From: Aphanomyces cochlioides
Lineage: Eukaryota > Oomycota > Saprolegniomycetes > Saprolegniales > Verrucalvaceae
Assembly: GCA_019828595.1 (NCBI GenBank)
Contig: JAHQRK010000002.1
Span: 558,001 to 622,000 of the forward strand
Direction of reading: 5' to 3'
Length of the DNA stretch: 64,000 bases
Shown here piece by piece: positions 31,563 through 42,222 of this stretch. Position 1 is the stretch's first letter. Every line of letters starts with the position of its first letter. Under the pieces are notes generated by a model that was not told where the DNA came from, searched no databases, and saw only the letters and a list, made by a program, of their open reading frames with translations. The position numbers were made by a program, and so were the translations under genes.

Positions 31563-32398
31563 TTGCCTAGTACATGTCTTGATATGAATAATTTATTCTC
31601 TACAGCACGTCTAAGCGATCTTGCGGCACCGAATGGACTGAATAAGGAATGATATTTTCGACGGTCGTCATATCAACAGGTGCTACTCGGGCGTGTGGCG
31701 GGTACGAGTAGTCGACTAAAGTGATTATCGTCGTGGTTGCCCAACATTGGCCGGAAAAAGCAGCAGCAGAAATCCAAGCCGGTCTACTTTAGGTGTGGTT
31801 TGTGGCCTGGAGAGTGGCTGCCATCAAGAGACGCAACATGGACACATCACAACATTCTCGACTTTTGGTGGGACGGTAAGTCATGCATGGGCTGGCGTTG
31901 AATTTAGCACACAAGGGTGCAGGTCCAGACGATACACCGTGTAAAGTATCTTCGTTTCGGTCTCTCTTGCAGGCCACAATGTTGTGTAGTGACGGTGGAT
32001 TAATCGAGTTACTTGACGTAAAAATGGACGGCGTAGAGGGGTTTGTGTAGATTTAGCAACGCTTGTGCTAACGAGCGCCACTGCGTAAAACCAAGCTGCT
32101 ATTTACTGTTAGAACTGTCTCTGGTGTGATATGTCGTCTAAGCAGTGGTTTGAGCAGCCATCAATGCACACGGCGTACACCTCGCGTGTTTAGTCTAAGT
32201 TACAGAGACCACATGACTGATGTGTCCTCTTCACATTCACAAAAGCTTGTGTGCATGACCGCAGCAGCGACATTTCAACCTCGGGTTTTGTATAAACTGT
32301 TTTTTTATCGCCCGTCGTCCAAACATCCGTTTATTTCTTCAAGATTGAACATCTGCTGACCAAGAAGAGACGGCAGCTCACGTGTCCAGAGCCGAATA
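31563..32398. other. no supported gene
   Basis: Only short, featureless ORFs on either strand. Confidence 0.4.
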
Positions 32399-33928
32399 CA
32401 GTGGTGGAAGTAATGATAAGCCAGTGTGGTTTATCACTCGCAGCTATCGATAAATCAACTCAATAACTAAATGAATGATACACAGTGGTGAATTGATCAT
32501 ACACAAGCGAGGAAAGTACTTGCGGCACCAACAACTTCAGTTTTCACCGAGCAACACGCACGAATGTATAAAGGCCAAAGAAAAAATGATATGCCAGTCA
32601 CAACGAAAATGTTGATTAGTACTTAATCTTTGAACCACGACTAGCTACAACCATTTCGCATCGCCTAGTCATGCTATCAACAAGTTTCTTCAACAAAGAC
32701 AAGTCGATCTCATCCCAAACTCGACGGATGCAAGCCTTCAGACCGCCTTGTTCGAAAATTATCGTTTTCCGTTGTCGTAAATCTTCGGGACATAATCCCC
32801 CATAAGTTCTCGATCGGATTTAAGTCCGGAGACTTAGCTGGCCACTTGATGGTTTCAATCGAGACATGGGGCTCCGCAAACCATTCCGAAACTGACTTCG
32901 CCGTGTGAATCGAGGCGTTGTCTTGTTGGAAACGAAAGTCATTCCCGTGATGGAAATGAGCAAACGGCAGCAAAAAATTGGAAAGCGTATCGATATACGC
33001 TTCCAAATCTTGCTTGCCTTCAAGGAAGACAAGATCAGACTTGCCTTTGGAGCTAAATGCGCCCCAAACCATGACACCCCACCGCCATTCTGGCGCTTCG
33101 AGAAGTGCTCACGGCGGCGAGACAGGTCTGCCCAGTAATAATTGAAACCATCCGGTCCGTCGAGGTTCCATTTCTTCTCGTCGGACCAGATGATCTCATT
33201 GAACTGGTCAGCTCAGTCCCGCGCCTCAGACGCCCAAAGCACATGGGCTTTTTTGTGGGCTGGAGTCATCATCGGCGCAGCAAGTCGCTTCTTGAACTTG
33301 AGTCTGCAGCTCTTGTTGAGGAGCTGACAGACTCGACGAGGTCCAACTGGAAGAGAATGGCGCTTGATTAGTTCTGCAGCAGTGTACTTTCCAGTACACG
33401 CTGCTCGAATCATTCGGCGGTGGAGGGCGTCGTCGACAGTTGGGCGGCGGCCTGTTGATCGGGCCGTTCCATACGACCCAGGATCACGTAGGAAGCCTCG
33501 CACACAACCACGAGATCGTTTGATCTCGTTGGCTATGTACGAGATTGTTTTGCCTTCACGGCGGAGGACGAGAATTTCGATCTTCTCGTCGTCCGTCAAA
33601 GGGTCGCCTTTGGGCATGAACTGAGACCTAGATTGATTGCTCACATGAGGGCAAGGATTTGGGTCATCAGCATACCAGTTGTGGTGCGTGAGTCTTGAGT
33701 TGAACGAGTCAAACAGCAAATGAGCAAAAGTGGCATATGATTATTTCCCGCTTAAAAATCTATTCCCGCCATTTTCGCGCCTATCTGTCCACCCGAGTGC
33801 GCGGGAATGTCAGCTGAAGCCAGTTCAAACTAGTTGCTTTGATTGGTGCAAACTTCTCGTTTTAATAACCAATGAAAACATCAATATAGCTGGATTTGCA
33901 GGGTGGCATATCATTACTTCCACCACTG
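32399..33928 (-). mobile_element. complete 1530-bp Tc1-like element
   Basis: Terminal inverted repeats start CAGTGGTGGAAGTAATGATA at both ends (20 identical bases, then one mismatch and GCCA), each flanked by the TA target duplication (32397-32398 and 33929-33930). Contains one transposase pseudogene on the minus strand. Confidence 0.95.
32616..33617 (-). pseudogene. Tc1-type transposase, inactivated
   Basis: ATG at 33615-33617 (MPKGDPLTDDEKIEILVL) and a paired helix-turn-helix region (YIANEIKRSRGCVRGF, RRPTVDDALHRRMI). An in-frame TGA at 33213-33215 precedes IIWSDEKKWNLDGPDG (first Asp). A frame change near 33075 leads to FRFQQDNASIHTAK (second Asp) and SPDLNPIENLW (Glu, DD34E type). A further shift near 32785 restores the natural end, TAA 32616-32618. 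Three lesions in total. Confidence 0.88.
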
Positions 33929-33930
33929 TA

Positions 33931-34929
33931 TGTCGTGTGTCGTATGAGAACAGGATCTTTGTGCTGTGTGGCACGCTCTTCCACCAGCGAGTGGCAAGGG
34001 GCGCTGTCGAATACAACGACAATCTTCTTTCTAGTGATAGAATCTTGATAGGATTGTGCTTGCTTGCCAGGGCTATACATTGGCTATACATTGGCTCAAC
34101 AAAAGAAGCGTTTTGCTGTATTCGAATGCTTCCATGCTGCATTTCTTACGCAACGAGACTGTGGTGTACAGAGACCGCGAATTCAAGTAGACTTGGCCCC
34201 ATCATCAAAATAGACGATGCAATCATCAATTGTATCATAAGCAAGGAGATGGGAGGCAAAAAACGATCTTTTTGTCTTTGTCACAACGTTGTTGCAAGCA
34301 GCAGGCTCAAAACAGGTCTCTTTTGTAGTGTAGAGAATCCCGCCAAGTGTTTTCGCAGTTTTGATGTTGAAGCATCCACGTTGAACTCCGCCATTACCAT
34401 GTTTTTCATTTGACTTAGCAGTAGAGCGCAAGATGCATTTATGTATCTCTCCAGTGCATAGATGATTTGGGGTGTTCAGGTCAGAAATTCTTGCTACGCT
34501 GATTAGGTGGGCATATGTGCTGTGCCAAGACGCCATCCACCTCTTACTTTCCTCCGCTCTCTCAGAGTGCTCTGATGCTGTTCTGTACGAACTGACTTGG
34601 ATCTCGTCTACCTTGCAAATCCATCAATCCAGCTTTCAACTGAAGGCGTCACTATGTTGGAGCTCAGAAGTTATGCAGTCACTTCATCGGGCTCAACTTG
34701 TACATACCGTAACAACTCCGACTTTGGAGGTCGGAAAGTTTAAGTGAATCTGACCAATCAGAGGACAGGTTGATTTTATTTACTGTACACTTGTGGTCAT
34801 ACGACACGATCAGCGAGCTTGTCCCGATCAAAGCGACGTAAGATGGCATACGCGGTCTATCACACTAACAATCACATATAGGACTGATGCACAAAATACA
34901 CAAGGGAAGAATCGGATTGCTCTGCCGTG
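33931..34929. other. no supported gene
   Basis: A minus-strand open stretch at 34183-34536 has no recognised domain. The TA-flanked Tc1 element ends just before this region. Confidence 0.35.
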
Positions 34930-35041
34930 CTTTGGCTTTTGTGGGCCTCGTTGTCAGCAGCAACGACTCGGCGGCTCTGTCGTGGCTTTGGCGTTTGTGG
35001 ACCTCGTTGTCAGCAGCAACGACTCGGCGGTTCTGTCGTGG
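34930..35041. repeat. 56-bp tandem duplication
   Basis: Two units starting CTTTGGC at 34930 and 34986, differing at about four bases. 56 is not a multiple of three. Confidence 0.95.
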
Positions 35042-35366
35042 TTTTGTCGTAAAGCGAGTTGACAGGTGAACTCTCGTCGTTCTAAGATGCAGGATGAAGC
35101 TGACACTTCAGGTGCCTTCTCCTCGTTGTGAACGGCGATAACACGAGCTCTTCTGCTTCACGCCACTACACTGGCCTCTTTTTTGTGGGTGTATGTCAAG
35201 GTTGTCCACTGCTTAAGGCTAGATGGTCTCTCTACCGATGGAGAGAAGCAAATGTTTTTGGAAGCTTGCAAGTCGTAGCTTTCCCCGTGTGTTCTTGATG
35301 TGTTAGAAATCGTCGTCCAAAGCGTACAAATCTAGTTGGATTTGATGTCATTACCTCAGTTATATC
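35042..35366. other. no supported gene
   Basis: Nothing recognised. Confidence 0.35.
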
Positions 35367-36190
35367 TCAATGTAGCTGCTCGAATGAAGACAAAAGGCGA
35401 ATTGGCGATGGGTCAATAATCTCACCCGACGATACAAGAGCTGCATATGCTTGGATGTGACTGTTAAGCTGACCAGACTTGTGTAGATTGCGAAAATGTT
35501 TGAGGGCCGTTCCAGCAGCCCTTGACCGAATCCCATGGACCTGGAAAAACGATTGGATTGTTGTTTCGATGCGATTTCCAAGTTGCAGTACATTGTCGCG
35601 ATAACCAGGGGCATTTGATTGCAGTATGTATTTCCCTGCAAACAGTCTCATGAAGGCTACTGTCTGTCTAGCCGTAGATCGATCTTGTTTGCTCTTACAA
35701 TTGTCAGAAGACCAACCAGGTGGGGTACCAGCATACCATTGATACCAAATACTGCTGAGGGAGAGGGGGTTTGCCTTGCGTTTTTTGGGTAATGGTTTGC
35801 TTTCAATTTCGTCAACGACATCACCAGCATCATCATTTGTATCATCCAAGCAATCTAGACTCTTCTCTCCTTTAGATGCAATGACCATTTCTACCGAACG
35901 TAAACGATCGGCTAGCCTTTTGTTCAAGGAAATTAGCCCATCGATGATGGCATGCTGCTCGTCAATCCGTGATACTACTTCATCAACATCACCATCGTTT
36001 GGAAGTGTGTCCGACAGTTTAGACAAGTGCACCGCCTATGCAAACATTTCGGAGATGTCGACAGTAGCGCATGCCAAAGCGCGCTCCACTTGTACTACTA
36101 ACGGAGACTGAGGATGCTTGGACTCAACACAGGATATGATCGCACTAGATAAGCCATCAATATGTCCAGAACCCCTTGTGATAAATTGTA
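35367..36190 (-). pseudogene. unrecognised coiled-coil protein, one in-frame stop
   Basis: A 221-residue stretch (35367-36032) continues upstream in the same frame across a TAG at about 36039-36041 (FA-stop-AVHLSKL, where CAG would fit) to at least 36190 (IDGLSSAIISCVESKHPQSP). The middle is a coiled coil (IDEQHAIIDGLISLNKRLAD), then an acidic patch, a nuclear-localisation-like KPLPKKRKA, and a conserved-looking C-terminal block (SSIWYQWYAGTPPGW and KHFRNLHKSGQLNSHI). The C-terminal block looks like a compact helical DNA-related domain of oomycete repeat-associated ORFs, but I cannot name the family. Confidence 0.45.
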
Positions 36191-37130
36191 TCGTTCGTCA
36201 TGCCGTCTGTGTCATCTGTGCTGCGACAACAGAGTCGTCCATCACGACGTAGATCAATTCCTCGATGAGCTTGGTCTGGTTTTGAGTCTTGACCTGGACT
36301 GCCAATAACTGCGACTTCAAGTCGCGATATTGTTTTTTGCAATCTTTCGCACCTCGCCTCGAGCTCGGTGTCCTCAGAATTTCTAGACAACAATGCCCAG
36401 TACTTGTCCGTATCGAGATTTCACCTCACACTTTCAAAACCAAGAGCACGTTCCAATCTAGTGGCATCGTGAACGCCATAAGAATGAGAAGATCGATCTA
36501 CCAATGACATCGACTAGGAGCTTCTCGTCGCCCCATTGCGCTGTATTTCTTCTAAATTCAAGAAAGATTAATCGTATTTGTGCTTCTACTCAACCTTGCC
36601 GGTGTTTGATCCCCCCCGTTGAATATGCCTTGGGAACTTCGACCTAGTGATTTTCGCACTCACTGCAAGGAAGTGAGAAGGTTCAACGTACTTTGGAAAT
36701 GAATTGGGATTCCATTTCCATTGAAGCTCGTTTTACACTCATAGTTCAGTAAATGATGGGGCATCGGCGACATTGCTTCACATGGCTGTCAGTCCACCTT
36801 TAAGTGTTGTGTCAGATTTCACATTGCAGATGTACGCTCTGTGAGTATTTATTAACACGATAATGTCATAAAGCTTTTGTTAGGAGTCGCACATCTTGCA
36901 AACAGGGAGGTGGACGCTTCTCAACCATCAATCAGGTCAAGCATCTTACCACATGCCTCGCTTTCGATCGGTATGTCGGAAGAAGAAAGCATTCTAAAAT
37001 GCATGCTCGACCACGTAAATAGATAAAGCCTTCAAATTAATCGTTTGGCACTTGAAAATACGCAAGATGGATGTGATTCAAACCTTCCTGCTTCGTCAAT
37101 TGTGCAGGACGCAATCGAAATTGGCTGATC
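36191..37130. other. about 0.9 kb with no clear gene
   Basis: A minus-strand open stretch at 36157-36393 (TELEARCERLQKTISRLEVA) could be an upstream exon of the preceding coiled-coil gene. Otherwise nothing seen. Confidence 0.35.
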
Positions 37131-37292
37131 TTTCACAAACAAGAGGAAAATCAGGAAGTGAATTACAAGTTAGACTAGCTAGCTTGGCAGAGAGCAAGGT
37201 AGAGAGAAATATGTAGAATGAATACAGAACACCTGTCAAATGTCCATATCACTTGAGATGTCCATACCATGGGAGAGATACACAATTTAACA
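37131..37292 (-). repeat. 3' LTR of the Copia element
   Basis: On the minus strand it starts TGTTAAATTG right after the purine tract and ends TTGTTTGTGAAA; 162 bp. The stop codon of pol overlaps its first bases (TGTTAA). Confidence 0.7.
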
Positions 37293-39213
37293 CGCCCCCA
37301 CAAGCAGAGCTTTCTTGAACTTTGCGAACATGACACCTTTAAGAGGCTTGGTCATCGGCTAGTTGGTCTTGACTTCGAACATGAACGAGCTCAATTTGCT
37401 TGCTTGAGACGTAGTCGCGTACTCGATGCAGGCGCACATCAAAGTGTTTCGTTCTGTCGTGATGACCAGGGTTCTTGGCGAGATGCAGGACGCCCATGTT
37501 GTCTTCATGGATAACAACGGTCTTCGACGCGAGACCAAGTTCAACCAAGAGTTGCTTGAGATAGAGAGCCTCAGAGACAGCAGAACTCAACGAGATATAC
37601 TCAGCTTCCACGGACGATGTAGCAACCAAATTCTGCTTCACACTGCGCCACGAGATGGGACGATCGCCAAGAAGAAATACTAAGCCAGATTGACTCTTGC
37701 GATCAGTGGCATCGGAGGCCCAATCAGCGTCGCAATATCCAACAAGATCACCAGAGGGTCCACCCAGGACAAGTTGCTCGTCGATCGAGTGCTTCAAATA
37801 TCGCAAGACATCTTTGGCGGCCGTCATAGTTATAGCCGTAGGAGACGCCAGTGATCTGGACAAGGTGGAGACAGCATAACTGATCTCTGGACGCGTCCAT
37901 TGTTGGACATAGAGCAGAGATCCAACGATAGCACGGTAGGTAGTAGAAAGAGACGAATTGATCTGACCTGTCGCTGGTCGATTCTTCATCGGTTCGAGGA
38001 GGCCATGCTGGTGTATGTCGAACTTGTCTAAGAGCTGACTGATAAACGATTGTTGGCTGAGAGAGATGGTCTTCTTCTTGCGATCGCGTTGGATAGCCAC
38101 CCCTAAGCAGAAGCCCAGCTCACCAAGTTGCTTGATCGAAAATTTCGACGCCAAGAACGACTCAAATTTCTTCACGAATAGCTTGGACTTGATACAAAGG
38201 ATGAGGTCGTCTACGTAGACGATGATGTAGGCCTCCATGTGACCATAGACGTAGATGCACGGGTCAGACGCCGTGGGCTTAAAACCAAATTGTTTCAGCG
38301 TAGAGTCGAGTAGACTGTTCCAACAACGTGGACTCTGGCGAAGGCCGTAGAGACTTTTCTTCAGCTTGAGGATAGGCGAGCCAGACGAGCAGCCTTTAGG
38401 TCGTCGGATGTAGATATCCACATCGATGTCGGCATTGAGGAAAGCTGTGTCAACGTCACATTGGAATATTTCAAGATCTTTGGACGGAGATAAAGCAAGG
38501 ACGGCCCGGATGGCAGTAATTCGAGCAACAGGAGCGTAAGTTTGGTCAAAGTCGATTCCTTCAACTTGCATGTAGCCCTTGATCACGAGACGAGCTTTGT
38601 ACTTGACCACTCGACCATTTTGGTCCAATTTGCGGCGGAACACCCAGGTTGTGTCCAGGCTGCGAGACGGTGAATCCGTGGTGTCTTCCCATGTACCATG
38701 AAGATTGAGTGAGTGTAACTCAGAGTCGATCGCTTTGCGCCATTGGCTAGCCTCAGGACCAGAGAGCGCTTGTTCGATGGTTCTTGGGGTGTCTTGGAGA
38801 GAGAGGCAGAGGTCAACCACACTTAGAGCAAAGTCTTCAAAGCGACGGGGACGCACGATGCGACGGCTGCTACGACGGAGCGCGGAGGTGGCATCATCGG
38901 TTGAGTCTTCGAGATCGTCGTCTGAGTGAGAGCGCTTGTAACCACGCCAAGACTCATCATTCGCCACACCATCCAAGCCACCAGACGGAGATGGGTCGAC
39001 TTCTTCAAGAGGAGGCACGCCTTCGAAGTCGTCATCGGCATGGTCATCAAAGGGTTCTTCCAGATGCGGTTGCTCTTGGTGTTGATCCTCAGTAAAATCA
39101 GTGGTTGTAGACGGTTCATTGGCAGCATCAGCCGTTTCATCATTGTCCCATTGATATCTTGAAACAGCGACATAGATGTATACTTTGAATCCATGTTCAG
39201 GACCAAGAGCCAT
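37287..39213 (-). pseudogene. Copia reverse transcriptase-RNase H
   Basis: RT signatures: WRKAIDSELHSLNLHGTWE, WVFRRKLDQNG, KARLVIKGYMQVEGIDFDQTY-type block, FQCDVDTAFLNADI, LKKSLYGLRQSPRCWN and the active site IIVYVDDLILC. RNase H: GYCDADWASD, SSVEAEYISLS, IHEDNMGVL. A single-base shift near 37350 turns the final QLAD-(x)-MTKPLKGVMFAKF tail into DDQAS and a stop; the original stop is TAA 37287-37289 at the LTR edge. Its N-terminal part is an acidic linker fused directly to gag sequence at about 39180, where integrase and protease should be. Confidence 0.88.
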
Positions 39214-39685
39214 GCTTCATCCTCACAGGAGATGTTGCATCCATACTGTCTTGCAATTCCAACCAAGCGGCTCACGTTGGCGAGGTGGTGCGAGACTGAT
39301 TTGCCACTCTTCATTTGACACATGTAGATGTCGCGCGAGCATATCTAGTTGCTCTTCCATAACGAGACTGGAGCAAGTCCCACAACTCCTTGGCCGTAAT
39401 TGAAGCGTCACCGATGTCGTCGCGGATCTCCAAGGAGAGTCTCTTCCGAATCTTGTCGACGCACTTCATATTGTCTTGGCGCCAACGCTGCCAGGTGGGG
39501 CTCGCCTTGTTGCGAACGAACGGGCCAACTTCGGCATCTTGTGGAAGCTCCAGCGGCTCCACAATTGATCCATCAACGTGACCTTCAAGGCCCTTTCCCG
39601 CAATGTAGATAGCGGTCTCTCGTCGCCATGACAAGAAGTTTTTGCCAGTAAGCAGAACGATTTGACTTCCTTTATTGGTGCTCAT
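39180..39685 (-). pseudogene. Copia Gag, split by a frameshift
   Basis: ATG at 39685 lies inside the primer-binding site (GGTTATGAGC). First frame to 39311: VLLTGKNFLSWRRETAIYIA, RDDIGDASITAKELWDLLQS, typical of Copia Gag. A frame change near 39320 continues as MKSGKSVSHHLANVSRLVGI and CEDEAWLLVLNMD to about 39180. The zinc knuckle is deleted. Confidence 0.8.
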
Positions 39686-39690
39686 AACCT
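39681..39690 (-). promoter_or_regulatory. candidate half-tRNA-Met primer-binding site
   Basis: GGTTATGAGC follows directly on the LTR end (GTGAAA). It is complementary to GCTCATAACC, a Met-tRNA anticodon-loop sequence. Drosophila copia also primes from the inside of a Met tRNA with GGTTATGGGC; the parallel is strong but inferred. The gag ATG is within the site. Confidence 0.6.
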
Positions 39691-39714
39691 TTCACAAACA
39701 AGAGGAAAATCAGC

Positions 39715-40041
39715 AGGATTGTTAAAGCCTGGTTTTGCAGTGAATCCGCTTTTCGAAACTTGACGGCCATCCAGATATGACGCACCTTCTATTTTTATCG
39801 TTTGGAAACAACGTGATTAAAAGTGGTCTATTTGCTCGTAAAATCAAGTTTGTTTCCTTGAGAATATAGACATGGTAGATCAACGCTGGACACATCAGCA
39901 TCCGTAGACGATATAACTACAGTTTTGCCACAAGCCACATTCATCACCCAACGAGGATATACCCATCAAATATTAAACTATACGATGTGAGTGGAAGCAA
40001 GTCGCCCCAAGCATTTGGAATCCCTGGAGACGATGTCTTCT
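39715..40041. other. spacer between the Copia and Gypsy-2 elements
   Basis: No gene. Carries TTCT at 40038-40041, the left target duplication of Gypsy-2. Confidence 0.5.
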
Positions 40042-40340
40042 TGTAGTATGTCCGCGAAGCCACCGCCGCAAAAACAACCAAATGGGGGAGTGCCGCCTCC
40101 CGTGAACACGCAATTGATTGACTTGGGCAGTAGGCCGCAGATAATGAACTAACTAATTGACTTCAATCTTCACTTGATCGTCGTTTCCTTCTATCTTGAG
40201 CGCGTCGGTTCAACGGTGACCCTTCATCTTGAAACTCATTCGTCCTTCAACTGCGGTTCGCGATCGGCAGCACCGGCTGTCACGAGGACAAGCCAATAAT
40301 GCGGCTGGACATAGCTTAACTACGTCACAGCACACATCAC
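40042..40340 (-). repeat. 3' LTR of Gypsy-2
   Basis: 299 bp, plus-strand view TGTAGTATGTCCGCGAAGCC to CACACATCAC. It differs from the other LTR by two substitutions (both at CpG: CGCGAA/CGCAAA and TTCGCG/TTCACG) and lacks a 22-bp duplication present there. Confidence 0.95.
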
Positions 40341-40352
40341 ACCCCCCAAGCC
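40341..40352 (-). promoter_or_regulatory. polypurine tract of Gypsy-2
   Basis: On the minus strand GGCTTGGGGGGT abuts the 3' LTR; it would prime plus-strand DNA synthesis. Confidence 0.7.
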
Positions 40353-40387
40353 ATGTCCAGCGGATATATACTTGGTCTTCGACTAGA

Positions 40388-40527
40388 ACCACGACTAAAT
40401 CGCAGCATCTGAGTCTTTTCTTCTTCCTTGAGCTTGAGCCACGGCTTGACCACGGCATCAACGCTTCACTTCAACGCGCACCACGACTAGATCGCAGCAG
40501 CTGTGTTCCTTTCTTCGTCTTGAGCCA
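40388..40527. repeat. two-copy repeat, period 93 bp, in Gypsy-2 3' untranslated region
   Basis: ACCACGACTAAATCGCAGCA at about 40390 recurs as ACCACGACTAGATCGCAGCA at about 40481, each followed by TTTCTTCNTCTTGAGC-like sequence. Confidence 0.75.
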
Positions 40528-40530
40528 CAA

Positions 40531-42096
40531 CTACATAGCGGCCTCAAGCGCTTCGCGTATCTTCTTCGACCTGATCGTCTTCACATACGCTTGCACAACG
40601 GCCGGACATTCACGCATGAGCTTGTTGAGTCGTTTCCATGATGCTTCAAGTTCTTCGAGGCCTTCCCAGTGAACGAGCAGCACGTATTCGCCAGCGTCCT
40701 TGTCCAACTTGTGCGTAGAGATAGAGCTAACCTTCAACATGATCCCTTGTTCTGAGATGTGTTCGAGTATTTCTTCAGTGACTTCAAAGCTTTCCTCGGC
40801 ATACAGCTTGACTCTGGACATGTGAACTTGTCATCTTTCCTTTGTCAGCAGATGTTCAATCTCGAGGGAATACTCGTTGACTTGTGTGACGCGATAGGGT
40901 CCTAGCCAGGTGACAAGCAGCTTCGGGTGATGATTCTCGTCCACTCTTGACCATAGCACATAGTCGTCTTCACACACATTGCATGCTTCTGCGTTCGCCG
41001 TCGCAATCATCGCCTTCGTAGCTCGCGCTTCGTTCTTGTCGAGGATCGCTTTGTGGAGGACTTGTAGGCTTGCACGCAGTTCGTCGAGGCTGCTTCGGAC
41101 ATCGGCGCCAAATGGCCCGACGTCACGAAGGCCTGCTCCTAAAATGATCGCATCCAGTGGGGTAGTTGGCTCCAATCCCGTGAACAGTTCCATGGGTGAC
41201 TTGTTCGCTAACGATGGCACTGGCGTCTGGTTGAGGTTGGCTTGAACGACAGGCAGTAGATAGTCCCATTGATGTTCCGCCAGCCGAAATTCGCGCAGCA
41301 TTACTCGCATGACTTGAAGTATGTCGCGATTCATGCGTTCCACCATTCCATTTCGCCAGGGGCAGTAGGCTAGAGTAAAGTCGTGCTTGACTTTGAACTT
41401 GTGCGCGAGAGCTTTGACCGCAACGTTCTTGAAGTGTGTCCCTTGATCGCTGATCCAGACTCTCGGCATTCCAAAGCGTTTTGCCCAATCCACGAGTGCA
41501 TCCACACAGACTTGACTTGTTGGTGCATCGCAGGCCACTAGCTCACAGAAATGTGTCAAATCGTCCTTGAGAACTAGAACATATTTCGATCCACCTAGTG
41601 CTTCACCCATAAACAGATAATCAAAATGTAGTCCTTCGTTTCTTCGCTTGGCGTGCCATGTTGGTGCATAAGGTCGATGCACCACCCTTCCCCCTTTCAC
41701 ATAAGGACATAGAAGGCATCCAGCGATAAAATTCCCAGCTTGTTCGTTGAGCCGCTCGATCCAGAATATGCGCTTCACGTGGTTGACAAGCGCCGCTTGG
41801 CCGCGATGTCCCATGCTTCCACAGTGAGCAACCACAAAAATTCGTTGAATCAAGTCTTCAGCGGCAGCTGGAATCCAAAGCCGTCCATCATCAATCCAGG
41901 GTTGATCGTCCGATGTACGCTTCGCTTCCTTGGGTCTTGCGTTCGCGTGAGCAGCTTGAGCCTTCATAATATCGTTAATACATGGCCAAATAAAGTTGTC
42001 TTCATCGAGCAGTCGTAGAGTGTTTCGCTTCGGCGTTTGTCGCGGTTGCTTGCGTTTCTTCGTCCACCGCGCCGCGAAGACTTTGTGGGTCGCCAT
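40531..42096 (-). pseudogene. Gypsy-2 integrase and chromodomain
   Basis: Frame from 42096 to 40831 carries the zinc-binding region (VVAHCGSMGHRG, then CLLC), integrase core with Asp in LHFDYLFMG, Asp in VWISDQGTHF and Glu in GMVERMNRD, and a C-terminal GPYRV motif. TGA 40831-40833 (CGA would give ERRQV) interrupts the same frame before a chromodomain-like segment (EYVLLVHWEGLEELEASWKR) ending at 40531. The chromodomain would direct integration to marked chromatin. Confidence 0.88.
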
Positions 42097-42100
42097 GCCT

Positions 42101-42222
42101 GAAGCCGGCCGACCCCATCAACTCATCATGTCCGCCCAAAGGTTGTGGATGCCGTCGATGTGAAGCCGGCCGACCCCATCAACTCATCATGTCCGCCCAA
42201 AGGTTGTGGATGCCGTCGATGT
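42101..42222. repeat. perfect 61-bp tandem duplication
   Basis: Units 42101-42161 and 42162-42222, starting GAAGCCGGCCGACCCCATCA. It sits at the RNase H-integrase junction and shifts the frame by one; each unit also contains the TGA that interrupts the LWADMMS-WGRPAS motif. Confidence 0.97.

Larger units (their letters stand above)
37131..39714 (-). mobile_element. Copia element with large internal deletion
   Basis: Minus-strand order: 5' LTR remnant (39691-39714), half-tRNA-type primer site (39681-39690), gag (39180-39685), RT-RNase H (37287-39213), purine tract CTTGTGGGGGCG, 3' LTR (37131-37292). Zinc knuckle, protease and integrase are missing. The 24-base TTTCACAAACAAGAGGAAAATCAG word ends both LTRs on the plus-strand view; beyond it the right LTR is gone. 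Confidence 0.8.

Noticed and set aside
34183..34536. 117-codon minus-strand ORF
   Set aside because: No recognisable motif and no support from neighbours.
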